Shown: in pieces, positions 1 to 10,935 of the stretch
How the letters are laid out: every line of letters starts with the position of its first letter
Position numbering within the stretch: the stretch's first letter is position 1
Assembly (NCBI GenBank): GCA_014871385.1
Contig: CM026422.1
Span: 17,363,199-17,427,198, forward strand
DNA length: 64,000 bases
Direction: 5' to 3'
Source: Ceratodon purpureus
Taxonomy: Eukaryota > Streptophyta > Bryopsida > Pseudoditrichales > Ditrichaceae
Notes under the pieces: model-generated
The model's database searches: none
The model's input: only the letters and a program-made list of their open reading frames with translations
What the model was told of the DNA's origin: nothing
Program-made: the position numbers and the translations under genes

Positions 1-807
1 GTTTGTAGACCCCGGCATTCCGACAGAGATGTCGATGAATTTCTTGTTGCGGTCTACAACGGCTTGGCATTGCATAGTAAACCCCCCACTTTTAAAATAA
101 AAGTAGTCCTCTGGGCTCACGTTTGGCTTCCGGATGTGGAAATGTGTCCCGTCTATAGCACCAGCAACTCCAGGCAAACCTGAGAACTCCCGAAATTGGC
201 CCATGATCATCTGCAAGTGATTGCCGGAGGGCCAGGAAATCTCCCCCCTGAGCTCATCATTTATCGCCTTCACAACGTCTTTTATAATTCCAGAGGCTGT
301 GCTTGTGCCGATGGCAAAAAACTCGGAGCACAGGAGAAGAGAAGCACCTTGACAGAGTTTAAAAAGGGTGCAGGCAACTCTGACTATGGGCGGAATGGCA
401 AGCCGATAATGTGTATTCTGACGCTCAATGTGAGGTCTGAGGAGATTGGTTAGATTAAAAACTGCGGCCTTTGTCATTCTAAAGTTTTCCAACCATCGAT
501 TGTCATCGTATTCCTGTAACACAAAACGAGAGAACCAGGACGTGGAGCGAGGTAATACCCACCAGCCAAGCTCCTGGTCAAGGAGCGTTGTGGCATGCAC
601 GATTCAAAAATCGTGCAGTACAGAGGCTACTATTGTGTTCATATTAACTAGAGTATCGTGGACCTGCCCCACGTCCACTGCTGCATCTCACTCGTCAGGA
701 GGTACAGCTTCACCCGGGCGAAACATAGTATCAACAACGTTTTGCAATAGCAAAACAAGCGAGGGTAGGAAGAAGGCAACATTCCTAGGGTCCAGCCTTT
801 GGTCCAT
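1..807 (-). pseudogene. PIF/Harbinger (HARBI1-type) transposase relic, truncated by the window edge
   Basis: Reading the minus strand from an ATG at 807 gives one continuous frame to the left edge, interrupted by two TGA codons (690-688 and 606-604). After the second stop the frame shows the N-terminal region of HARBI1-like nucleases (STSWFSRFVLQEYDD, then LRPHIERQNTHYRLAI, then an IGTSTASGII helix). The start of the DDE nuclease follows, with the first catalytic Asp in GAIDGTHFHIRKP, then a YFYFKSGGFTMQCQAVVD stretch. The later catalytic residues lie beyond position 1. There is no frameshift. Harbinger elements normally also encode a Myb/SANT protein; I did not find one on the right. The family call rests on motif recognition. 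The decay call rests on the two stops. Confidence 0.85.
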
Positions 808-1856
808 GACGACGATGAGGACTAACACAGAAATAGAAGACAAAACCCTAACCTAATCGGGACAGAAGGGTTTTCAAAGCGGATGGGCCGGGTTACTGAT
901 TGACTACGAAGCAAAACTGCAGAATTCGTCCTTCGAACTGGGACGAGGCCGTTTGGAAGCGTACCTCGACAGCGAAGCGCTCACCGGTGGGTGCTGCCCC
1001 GCCTGGATCCACGGTGGTGCGAAGGAACTATAGTCCACCTCCTGCGCATTGCAATCGAACCAACGGAATGTTACCGAAGGTGCGAGCATGGTGCAGCAAC
1101 AGGAAAATTGTCAAATAAGTACACAAAAAACATTAAACTGCAGGACGTACCTGGATCCAGGACGGAAGCCCAACCACGCTGGTGAATGCCGTCGCCTCCG
1201 TGAACAACGGCGGAAATCAAGGTGAGAACAATTCGAAGACGCTGTTGGCAATCCCAAAACCCTCCAAGGTGAATTCCGTGTGGGGGTGCGAAAAGAAGAT
1301 CAAAGTCCCCCGTCACTGACTGCAAAATCGAATTCAGCCCAGCCAAAGTACTTCACAACGAAACAAGTAAGCGACAATCGGAACAGCGACACCGGTCACA
1401 CAGCGCTCGAATAGTACAGGAGAAACGAAAATAGGAACGTTGCGGGAGAAGTGGACGAGGGGGGAAGGTGAAAGAGAAGAGAGGGTGTTCTTTCCAGCGG
1501 GTTGCCCCGCAAGAGTTTCCAACTGCCCGAGCTGCCCAGCAAGGTGAATCCGCGCTGTCAAATCAGCCCCCATAACTCGGCACATCTAGTCACCTCGGAA
1601 AAGATGGATCGTGGTTTGGGGAGTGGCCCCTGTCCACGTCGGTCCGAAAGGACACTTCCATACCTCCACACGTCCATACCTCTCCGATCCAGAATAACCG
1701 TTTCCAATTTCCTAAATGTGAACAACTTCGTGTTTTTTTTCACCCGTGTGTGTTAAGCTGTAGTTTGGGGGTGGCCCAGACCTCCTGGTGTAAAGGGGCC
1801 TTTAGAATTGCATAAAACCTGTTTGTAATGCAATTATAAGCATTAGAAAAAATAAT
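808..1856. other. No supported gene; probable transposon flank
   Basis: Short overlapping open frames occur on both strands but none has recognisable motifs or a codon pattern that persists. Two similar short segments containing CCTGGATCCA (about 1010 and 1150) hint at internal duplication. This may be the 5' part of the Harbinger element, but I could not locate a terminal inverted repeat. Confidence 0.4.
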
Positions 1857-1858
1857 GA

Positions 1859-2161
1859 TGTGCAAACCGGGAGCTAGGAGTTGCCAACCTGGGGGCGGGG
1901 GCCCTTGCGTCACTGCCGGCGAGCCTGACGGGTCCGGGCGCTGTTGCTGCGGCGGCTGCAGCGGCAGTTGCGGCCAAGGTTACGACTTCTGCACTCTTCA
2001 ACTCGGAGGGCACGGCTGGGTTCAAGCAACACATTCTGCGCGAGGAGGATGAGGGTGCGCTGACTGAGATTGTCATCAATGGGGATCTCACGATCACTTT
2101 CAAGTTGAAGTCCGGCACTTCCAACACCGTTTCAGCCTCAAAGCAAGCTTCCACCATGTAA
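1859..2161 (+). pseudogene. Orphan coding-like fragment, unknown protein C-terminus
   Basis: A GC-rich stretch has one plus-strand frame with coding character: a Leu/Gly/Ala segment, a run of Ala, then KVTTSALFNSEGTAGF, an acidic REEDEGAL segment and EIVINGDLTITFKLKSG, ending at TAA near 2161. No ATG opens this frame, and a TGA lies just upstream at 1856-1858. It is therefore either a last exon whose upstream exons are missing or a gene fragment. I do not recognise the family. The overlapping minus-strand frame (1843-2250) is probably a shadow of this one. Confidence 0.35.
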
Positions 2162-2163
2162 GC

Positions 2164-2850
2164 GCGCTCGGAAGAGCCCACGAGACTCATGGACCTTGTC
2201 CGGAGAGGAGATCGGAGGACACTGACCTCCGAGATGAGGTGATAGAGCAAGGTTGTTGAGTCCGTCTGAAGGATTGCTGCTGGTTTGTTTTCACTTAAAG
2301 TACATATACAGCAATAGTGATGAGTGAGTATAATAAAACCCGAGCCATGTTCTCTTACCGAGACGTTTCGGTTCTAAGCCTGTGCAATTGTGGATATTGC
2401 ACTGCAGCAATATTCATGCACATGCAGCTTAATCACGTCCTTTAGTACTGATGTAACAGCCAGTATAATGAAATCACGTTGAGTGGCAATCCTGTATATG
2501 TACACTGAAGGTTGGATACTATCTGTTTCTATCTGAGTTTGTAATTCCAACATGTTTCTCCCTGCTCGCACGACGGCTGCACTTTTACTTTCCATGAACG
2601 TGAAGTCGAAGCGACGTCGCCATGCTTGCTGAGAGAAAATTGGGCTTGTAGTATGCGAAGATTCCAAGCACACGAGCAGCAGTTTCTGCATCGTTTGCAA
2701 AGAATCTATATCTTTGTATCCTACTTCAATTCTAAGAAGTTCATCGGGATACCTGCAACACATGTATCACATGATATGACTGGCACTTCAGACACCAAGT
2801 CTCCAGTTCATACTGACGAAATGCTAACGAAATACTGAGTTGATACTGAG
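2164..2850. other. Intergenic, nothing recognised
   Basis: A 129-codon minus-strand open frame (2374-2763) is present but has no recognisable motif and no convincing splice context. I do not call it a gene. Confidence 0.4.
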
Positions 2851-3590
2851 GTGGTAATATTGGATCATATTTTCTATTTTTTGAATAACTTTTTTAACTT
2901 GGATTGTAATTTTAAATTTTTGATCCTATTTGCTAATTTGGATCATATTTTTCTAATTATGGATCTTATTTTCTAATTTGAGATCATGTTATTCAAATTT
3001 GGATCTTATATACCTAATTTAGGATTACAACTTCTTAATTTTAGATCATATCTTTCTAATTTTGGATCTTATATTCCTAAATTTAGATCATGTCTTCCCA
3101 ATTTTTGAATTTATTTTCCAAAATTTAGATCATCTCTTCCTAATTTTGGATCATATTTTCATAATTCTATATCATGTCATCCAATAAGCTTGGATTATAT
3201 TTTTCTAAATTTGGATCATATTATCTAATTTTGGATCAATTTTGATTTGTTTTTTGATCCAATTTTCTAATTTCAAATCATATTTAATTATATTTCTATT
3301 TTTGGACCATCTTTTTAATTTTAGATCCTATTTTTAAAAATTATGAATCATATTTCTTTAATCATCTGGGTCCTTTTTTGTAATTTTGAATTTTTTTCTT
3401 GTAATTATGGATCCTATTTTCCTAATTTTAGATCATACCATCCAATTTTGGATCTTTTTTATTCAATTTTAGATCTTATATGGTTTTATTAATCTTAATT
3501 TTTATGATATTTTCTAATTTTGGATCCTACAGACCTAAATTTGGATCATATTCATCTAGTTTTGAATCATATTCACCTAACGAATCAAAG
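2851..3590. repeat. Degenerate AT-rich minisatellite built on a TTTGGATCATATTTTCTAA-like unit
   Basis: The stretch repeats variants of 'tttggatcatattttctaat' with 22-30 base spacing, roughly 25 times, with many substitutions and changes in spacer length. GATC or GATCATAT recurs in nearly every unit. There is no open frame. It looks like an old tandem array that has drifted rather than a transposon. Confidence 0.75.
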
Positions 3591-5681
3591 ACTTTACACA
3601 CAAGATAGCCCCAAGGCCCTTATATACAAGAGTCTTGGCCCGAGTTACAGTCTTGTTAAATTGACCAATTGAGGCAGAACTCATAGCCATTATGGCTGAA
3701 TTTTGGTTGAAATGGCCCCAACTTTGGATGGCCTCAACTCCTTCTGTAAATCGGCCCTAAGAGTATGTAGTACGGTTGTTGAATTCCAAAGTTTATATAT
3801 AGAGGAAGATCTCATTGACTACAAGACTCCACATGAAGTCCCACTCCCACAACACGTCTAAAATTGCTTCAAAGTCCTTCAAAGTCCCTAATCAACAGCT
3901 AGTAAGATTCAATTTCTAACTTCGCCTTTTGTGACTGTATGACCTGGAATACATGGAACATGACACTTCTCTTGTCACACTCTTCTTTGTAACTTGGATA
4001 ATTAAACTAAAAAATTAGCAAATTTGCTGTATCCCAACGCAAATAATACTGGAGCTCCATGTATTTCCTATATGCATATACTTTGGGATCTCCATTTTGG
4101 ATTCAGGTTTTGTATTGTTGTAGCAAAATCTGATACAGTAATTGTTCAAACAGTTGTCTCTCAGATAAGGAAAGGACTCACAAACATGAAGACAAGCTCC
4201 TAGCTAACTTAACGTCACAAGTGAACTCTGACGAGCACAATCTGAACAGAATCCACAGGAAGAGACCTTTGACCAGAACTTAACAAGCTGATGAGTCTGA
4301 TAACCTCCACGAGTCTAATATAGAGCAGTAACAGTACTGAGTACACCACCACGCTTCAAAGCCGAGTAAATCACGCACCATCCAGAAATTCAAACCTCCT
4401 CCCAACAACAACTTGCACGATCATCACCAGTAACTTCACTTCAAATCAAAATTCCATATGATTTCCATGGAGGGAAAAATCTTTAACCCCACTTTGAAAA
4501 TTATGGAGGGAAATCAAACCCAGAGTCTGGAGGGAAAGGATGAAGGGCGCCCACGTCAGAGCGAGAGGCAAAAAAAGCACCGTGAACATGAAGCAAATGC
4601 TCAAATTTAGCCTCCACTGGCATGAATCATGATCTCAGGGTTCATGAGCAGCGTCAAAGCGTAAGTTCGGGCTCCGAAAACCAGCAGGCTCGCCTTGATC
4701 GCGCCGTTCGGATCGTGCTGCGATGCGATGATCCATCCGCAGGGACATCCAAGGTGGTGGGCCAAGCTATGTTATGTTGGCTCCAGGAATTCATGTGGCT
4801 CGGCATGATGGGCTGGACGCGGGTTCGGCGCAGCGGCATCACCGCTGCGCACTGGATTTAGCCAGAGTGTCTGGCGCGCCCATGTGGTGGTGCCCAGCGT
4901 GGGTGGCAGGAACGGCAGCCAGCCTGCAGGGCACGCTTTGCCAGAGCTCCTTTGCTCACTCCACTGTGGTTTGCAAATTGAGGCGCCTAACTTAATCCGA
5001 TCGCCGACTGGTGAGTACAATCTGCAGCCTTAATGGGTGCCGCTAGGTTTCTGTCTCTCGGTTTCATGATGGGGTATGTGGTGAGTGCACATTGCGGATA
5101 ATTCAATAAGTTGTGGTGGTTTTTCTGTGGAGTGGTTTTGGTTGTTTATGTGTGATGGATGGGTATGTGTTGTGTGGTTTGAGAGGTGTGGGAGCATGGC
5201 GTTGTGGGCTCGACAAGGTGGGGGTTATGGTGATGGTGACTGGTTGGGTTTGGTTGCAGGGACAAGTCGGTGATGGCGGGGGTGCAGGGGGTACAGCACG
5301 GACCGACACACGGCTAAGAGAGTGTCGTAGGCGGTCTTGTGTATTGTCGGACCAGACCTCTCGCGTGTTGTCGTAGCAAGTTATCTGTCGGTTACATAGG
5401 AAGCAATTCCCGGGGTTTGTCATCTTGACAAGTTTTGACAAACACTTTTCTTGTAAGCTTCTCTACTGTTGGCATTGTGTTTTGGGGAGTTTTTCGTTAG
5501 GGTTTAATGTTGAGGTGAGATTGAGTTTGTTGCTGTGGGTTTGTGTTTTTTTTTTTGGTTTTTTCCCCAGTGAATTATCAAGAAGGGAGAGATAGCTACC
5601 TTTAAGTCACGCCGTTCAGGAGACGCCGAGGCATCTCCTCTCAGACCATTGAGGCTCGCATCACCATCGCGAAGCAACGTC
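3591..5681. other. Intergenic and 5' region of the DUF1677 gene
   Basis: No gene is supported between 3591 and about 5000. The last part looks like a spliced leader. A donor-like CTG|GTGAGT at about 5010 and acceptor-like TTGGTTGCAG at about 5260 could bound one leader intron. A strong polypyrimidine tract followed by CCCCAG ends at 5570, just ahead of the coding exon. Exact leader structure is uncertain without transcripts. Confidence 0.35.
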
Positions 5682-6266
5682 ATGGGGACCGCGCAAGTAG
5701 AGCTCATGCCCATGAGCCCGGTGTGCACCTTTGTGCGGCCGAAGAAGAGTTTTGTCAAGTCACAGAGCTTCAAGGAGCACCATCTCCGGAAGGCACCTCC
5801 ACGAGACGACATTGCTGAGATTGTGGAGAGCTTATCGAAGTTCACGTTCACGGTGCCCGCCGTGAAGGAGGAGGCGGACGAGGAGCAGGAGTATATGGCC
5901 AAGTGTGAGTGCTGTGGCCTGACGGAGGAGTGCACGCCAGGGTACGTTGCGCTCATGAAGGCCACCTTCTGTGGGAAGCTCGTGTGTGGGCTGTGCGGGG
6001 AAGCTGTGAAGGAGGAGCGGATGCAAATGGGTCCGCAGACCTCCATGGAGGACGCGCTCGTTGCTCACATGAAGATTTGCTTTAAGTTCAATACTTACAC
6101 GCGCCAGGACCCGGCTAAGGATTTGGCTCAAGCCATGCGTCAGATACTTCGCCGGAGCATCGAGCTCGGTGCACCGACCAAACCCAAGGGTCAGCTATGG
6201 CAGCGCGCTGGGCTGTCTCGCAGCGAAACATTTAGCAGCCGTGGAGGACGCAAGAGTTTGCCATGA
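5682..6266 (+). CDS. DUF1677 family protein (plant-specific)
   Basis: A 194-residue protein starting at the ATG at 5682; the frame is open further upstream but has no earlier ATG. The diagnostic DUF1677 core is present: KCECCGLTEECTPGYV followed by TFCGKLVCGLCGEAVKEE, four or more paired cysteines that look metal-binding. An LVAHMKICFKFN helix follows. The N-terminal part has an acidic EADEEQEYMA segment just before the Cys core and a basic VRPKKSFVKSQSF patch. The C-terminal tail is Ser/Arg rich. The biochemical role of the family is not known. A pyrimidine-rich acceptor at 5570 suggests a spliced leader. An ORF overlapping on the opposite strand is a shadow. Confidence 0.88.
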   Translation: MGTAQVELMPMSPVCTFVRPKKSFVKSQSFKEHHLRKAPPRDDIAEIVESLSKFTFTVPAVKEEADEEQEYMAKCECCGLTEECTPGYVALMKATFCGKLVCGLCGEAVKEERMQMGPQTSMEDALVAHMKICFKFNTYTRQDPAKDLAQAMRQILRRSIELGAPTKPKGQLWQRAGLSRSETFSSRGGRKSLP

Positions 6267-6352
6267 TACATTTCTTCAGACTTCTAGTGGCATTCGTCGT
6301 GTGACCATTATTTTACGACCTTACCTTTAAAAGTCCTCACATTGAGAATTAC

Positions 6353-7966
6353 GAATCATTGGACCTCGCCTTCCACTTTCTGGGGTTGAATTGAGGAGGT
6401 TACTTCACCCCGAGCTCACTTCGGCTCGGGAGGAGATTCCCAGCGTGTGAAGGAAGGAAGGCGTAACATCAACTAATCTGAAGAATTATCTTGTGGCTTC
6501 AGCAGCTCTTGTTGAGGTGTGTGAAGATGCTGCAAATGACATTGTGCCTACATAGATAGGTGTCTTCTCAATTTCCAAGTCTCTAACCCTAGCTGCATTA
6601 TCGTTGTGCAATCACGGCGTTGAGGGGCCGTTGCGAGGAGTAAGCAATGTCACCGTGAGGTTCGCACAAGTTGTGTGCCTACGAGCTTGATGCAACCAAG
6701 GCCTCTGTAGTTTAGTCAAGTGCTTGAAGGACCTTGACACTTGTAGACTAACACTGGATGAAGTTATCTCAGCACTGAACTCTGCTTTCGACTTACAAGG
6801 GGTTTATTCAAATTACACCAAAAACACAGAGTAGAGAAGGTTTGAATTCATAGGCAGATCATTTCTCAAGTTTAGAGAGCCTGTAAAGTGTAGCTTAAGT
6901 CGCCGTGTCTCTCTTGAGTCTTTCCCTGCTTGCTCCTTCCCTGATGATAGACAGTAAGAGCAATTCCTTTGCGTCTACAATTAGTGACCACACAAAACAT
7001 TGATTGTATTTCAAATTAGATGATTCTCCTGCCTTCGGGCTTTCATACCAGCGTTAATAAATGCATTTATTTATGCAGATTCACATGATAGCATTGTCGT
7101 TTATTTCCTTGTGAAGATTTGGAGCACTCTGTCCGTGCGGTAAGGCTTGAATGAGGGTTGGACTGCGTTTGCTTTGAGTGACTAACATTGTGGTTCTTCA
7201 GGAGATATGGATAAGCATCCTCTCCATTGACTCACTAACAGTGTATTTTGTCTCTATGTCTTAGCTAAGGCGAATGTGGTTGTTGGCATTCAGCTGATGC
7301 CTCGTAATGTTGGTTATGTGGAGGCGTCACTATCTGCTTGAAATGCAATGTATGCATTTGCCAAGAACATGGTCTGGGTCTCAAAGTATTTTGGGATCCA
7401 GTGTTGCAGATCTTAGGCTTACTGAGAAGGGAAGGACGTGAGCCTGAGTGAACAAATTAAATTGTTTACGAGCTGGAGGTTGAGGAGTCTTAGTAACAAA
7501 TGGTTCGCACTTACAGATATGGTCTAGGCTTTATGACGGGACCAGTAGTGTCGGGAATGTGTAGTGATGTGCTACGACAGGACTCCCAATGTCATGGACC
7601 CTTGGCTTTAAACTCTTTGCACATCCGTGTTTGGAGCAGGTTCCAATTTAACTTGCGCAGAATTCTTATTTTCAAGGACCCTGTTTGCGAGTCTGTAGAG
7701 AGAGGCATCATCCACTGTAACTTTGTTTATTATGCAATTATCTTTCTGCAGGCTGGATGATAGGAGTCCATATCACGTTTAAGGTATTCCAGGTAATGCA
7801 ATAGTGAAACCATTCCCAGACAATGAAGTGTGGCATCAAAATGACGGCACCTAGCCATTTATTATGTACACATCGCCAAAAACCTCCTTTGAGGTGCACA
7901 TAAAGTAGAGCTCTCCAAAACGATAAACTAGACCTTCACCTGCAGACCAAGTCGACAAATAATAAT
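6353..7966. other. RBCS downstream region shared by all three repeat copies
   Basis: This 1.6 kb stretch is repeated at 26831-28451 and, up to about 34061, at 32616. No conserved protein frame was found; an 86-codon frame at 7500 is altered between copies. It contains a short imperfect palindrome, AAATGCATTTATTTATGCA, near 7060. Confidence 0.6.
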
Positions 7967-9054
7967 CTAGTTAGGCCTGGCGACCAAGAAACCGCAGATC
8001 TGCACCTGCCTCACGTTGTCGAAGCCCAATACGCGCACGAAGCAGCTGGGGTACTCCTTCTTGCACTCCCCAATCTCGCGCAACACCTGGGAAGCGTCGT
8101 TGCACCCGAACATGGGCAACTTCCACATGGTCCAGTAGCGCCCATCATAGTATCCTGGGCTCTGGTTGTTCGCGCGCGACACACCGTCGGAGTTCTGTAC
8201 AACATTGTGTTCATGAGGATCAATCCCTTACAATTGTAAAGCCCGTCATCCGACTTGGAAACTACGGAACGACGATAACCCTCAAGGACTCACTCAAAAC
8301 CTTCATTCTGACATGCAAGAAGGAAAGATTGAAATGAACTAGCTATGATTGGCGAACACTTACAATGTCGAATTCGAGGCAGGGAATGAGCTTCTGCTGA
8401 ATCATGTAGTCCACCTGCTTGGCGATCTGGTCATCGGTCAAGGCAGGCAAGTAGGAGAAGGTCTCGAACTTGGTCTGGCCCATGGGGTTCCACACCTGTG
8501 TCATAAAAAACCTATTAAGAAGCCAACCTTCCCAACGTAACAACATCCCACCATAATCTACATTGCAGCTCCATAGCTTAATTTGGAAGTGTAAATGTCA
8601 AGGATCTAAAACAGCCAAAACGAAATGACTACAGCATTGCCATTGAGGCCGCAGTAAGTGGAACACGTCCCAGTCTAATTACACTGGACTTAAACTTCAC
8701 AACTCATCTCCAGACTACTACAATATGGTAGGCTTATCCGGGACTAGTATTGAAACTATCCAATAGCCGACACTGTCGTATACCGATACAATGCAGAGCA
8801 AAAGCAGGGAAGGCACCATAATTGAAGTACAGTCACAACACAACAAGGAGAGAACCACTTCATACTTGCATGCATTGCACGCGGCTGCCGTTCTGGACGG
8901 AGCTCAAGCTCTGGGCCTTGGAGGCGAAGAGGGTGTTGCTCTTGAGGCCGGTGAAGGCCTTGATGGAGCTCGACTCAGAGGTCGACACTGCCGACGAGGC
9001 GGCAGCGAAGGCAGCAGGGGCCACCGCGGTGGAGGCAGCAACAACGGACGCCAT
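7967..9054 (-). CDS. RBCS: RuBisCO small subunit precursor, copy 1
   Basis: Three exons on the minus strand: 9054-8866, 8495-8364 and 8194-7967, with GT..AG junctions, all in phase 0, giving 182 residues. Exon 1 is an Ala/Ser-rich plastid transit peptide ending in SRVQCMQ. Exon 2 starts [17 protein letters not shown], the conserved mature N-terminus. Exon 3 holds the small-subunit signature [17 protein letters not shown] and ends FLVARPN. The product assembles with plastid-encoded RbcL into the CO2-fixing hexadecamer in the stroma. The second copy (28452-29549) differs by one residue in the transit peptide (Ile here, Val there). The intact frame and canonical splice sites suggest a functional gene. 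Confidence 0.97.
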
Positions 9055-10049
9055 TGCGAAGGGAAAGCAGCAAAATTGAAATTCTAACAACGAAATGCAG
9101 GATGGTGGAGAAGGTGCGGGATTGCTCTCCAAGGAGGGAGTTTTGTAGGGAGTGGGGTGACGAGAGGATGGGGCATCAGGGCCACAGGATGGGCTGGGCC
9201 GATGCAGGATGTAAGTTGCACAGGCTGCTGCACTTTTCATTCATTTCTAGGACTTCAACACGCTTTGTGGCGAAGTCATTAAATGACTAAGAAATTGACT
9301 TAGGGATTTGTTGCTACTCTAAACAAGAAAAGCAACAAATCCCTAAGCATGACGTAAAATCTAGTAATTTCCAGTGTTGAATCATAGTGTTAGTGATAGT
9401 AAAATCCATATTGTTTGTAAAACCCGTCTTCTAGGGGTTTATAATCCAAATCTAAAAATATTTGGACATCCTTGAGGTGCTAAGGTGACACTTTATTCTC
9501 TTGAATCGGGTAATGGGTCTCCTTCGCATTGTTAGGATTCAATAAAATTCAAATAGGACAAGTACTCATTATGTGGACAATATTTACAACTCTTTTTTGG
9601 CACAAGTGAACCTTTACAACTCTGATTTGACACAATTGAACCTATGTTGAGTTAACTAATATAATAATTATCAATCTATATTATTGATTTATTTATTGAT
9701 ATAAAAGTTACTATATAGTCCAATAAGCGTCAGCAAATGATAGTTCAAATCAAATCTAAATATTTGTACAATGTGAAGCTTGGAATTTAGTAGTTTCAAT
9801 GTTATGCATAGAACCGTGTTCATACTTGATGAGGCTGGTGTATCCTTGTACATGCTGAAAACTTTTTAATTCTAAGAAAATAAAAGACATGCTCTGTACA
9901 AGGTGACGTATCAATGACGTGTAAAGTGAAAGACTACAAACCATCATACAAAGATATCAATGATTATTCTCAACATATGATCCATGTGTGATCTTTGTGA
10001 TTACAGCATCACAGGGAAATTTTTAAATGTCCTTGGAAACAAAGAAATA
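9055..10049. promoter_or_regulatory. RBCS copy 1 upstream region
   Basis: About 1 kb upstream of the start codon is conserved with the copy 2 upstream region (29550-30535), except for scattered substitutions and small indels. No core promoter element could be fixed by eye. The most distinctive feature is the 17 bp perfect inverted repeat annotated separately. No coding frame is conserved. Confidence 0.5.
9299..9347. promoter_or_regulatory. Perfect 17 bp inverted repeat upstream of RBCS copy 1
   Basis: Arms 9299-9315 (CTTAGGGATTTGTTGCT) and 9331-9347 are exact reverse complements around a 15-base loop. The same hairpin sits at 29786-29834 with one loop substitution. It lies about 245 bases upstream of the start codon. 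Confidence 0.75.
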
Positions 10050-10064
10050 AGGTAATGCGCTCAA

Positions 10065-10123
10065 AAACCGTCCCGGCCCAAAAACCGTCCCATAGGCTTG
10101 ACTGTAGGGTCTCCAAAACCGTC
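10065..10123. repeat. Subterminal AAAACCGTCC repeats of the pogo element
   Basis: Three copies of AAAACCGTCC occur close to the left terminus (about 10066, 10080 and 10113). The right terminus has the related AAACTGTC on the other strand. Such subterminal motifs are typical transposase binding sites; that role is inferred. Confidence 0.5.
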
Positions 10124-10381
10124 CAAGCAGTTCTGTAAAAATCCGCAGTAAGAAGTAGTAAATGTAAAACGAACGGTTTATGGTACATTGTTTGTTAGTT
10201 TATGCCGCCACCACAGATGAAAAATTGAATGGCAATGGACGGAATGACGGTTGCAAGTGGTGCGTAATTAGGTGGAGTAAATGTACAAAAAATTGCCCAC
10301 AAATGGGGTGGATTCTGTAATAAAGAGAATGTCTTTGGCGACTTTTGTGCTTGGTTCTTGGATAAGTTGGGGGTTCCATTA

Positions 10382-10806
10382 GGGGAAGTTTGGGGTCTCC
10401 AACGGGCCTTTTCCATGTTTTCTGTGCCTAAATTTTTGCCATGCCCGTGCACTTTACCTGCTGGCACAGTTGGTGCCAGCAGGTCGCCAAATGCTGCCAG
10501 CAGTGCCAGCAGTTGGCATTTGGGGGGTCCAGCCAATCGCTTCCCTTCCCCACCCCACCCCACCCTACCCCCCCATTGGACAATATAAGCAGTAATGACA
10601 CTGTCACCGACCGTGTGCCCACTGCTATCACCTCGTTGGACAGTAGCGGATCCTGTTGTCAGCGAATCCTGCTGTCAGCGGGGCGAATTTTGTTGTCAGC
10701 GGGCAGGATATCGACCAATGAGATTTCGAAGAGAAGTGTCAGCGGGCAGGAAGCTCACCTAATCCGGGCTGTCTTACAAGGCCCGTTGGAGACCTGATTT
10801 TTCCCC
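10382..10806. mobile_element. MITE A, about 425 bp, nested in the pogo element
   Basis: The ends form an imperfect terminal inverted repeat: left GGGGAAGTTTGG then GGTCTCCAACGGGCC; right GGCCCGTTGGAGACC then TGATTTTTCCCC. It is flanked by TA. A second member, MITE B at 12556-12996, is highly similar and in the same orientation. The element is non-coding, with internal GTCAGCG repeats and a C-rich tract. Confidence 0.8.
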
Positions 10807-10935
10807 TAATGATTTGCAGACTTGTGTGGTGTGATTTTTGTGACATTGAGGTTAGTTTTGGTGAAGAGAGGGGCAATTTTGAATATGTGAGAGGATAGGT
10901 TCATCATTAGTTTCATAAGGTTTTTGAGAACAAAG

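Noticed and set aside
604-690. TGA recoding (readthrough or selenocysteine) in the Harbinger frame
   Set aside because: Land plants do not use selenocysteine, and there is no supporting stem-loop or conservation. Simple decay is enough.
2374-2763. 129-codon minus-strand ORF as a gene
   Set aside because: No recognisable motif, no splice support, and composition like flanking intergenic DNA.
5085-5441. Overlapping ORFs on both strands upstream of the DUF1677 gene
   Set aside because: They are G/T-biased leader sequence without motifs and lie where spliced leader is expected.
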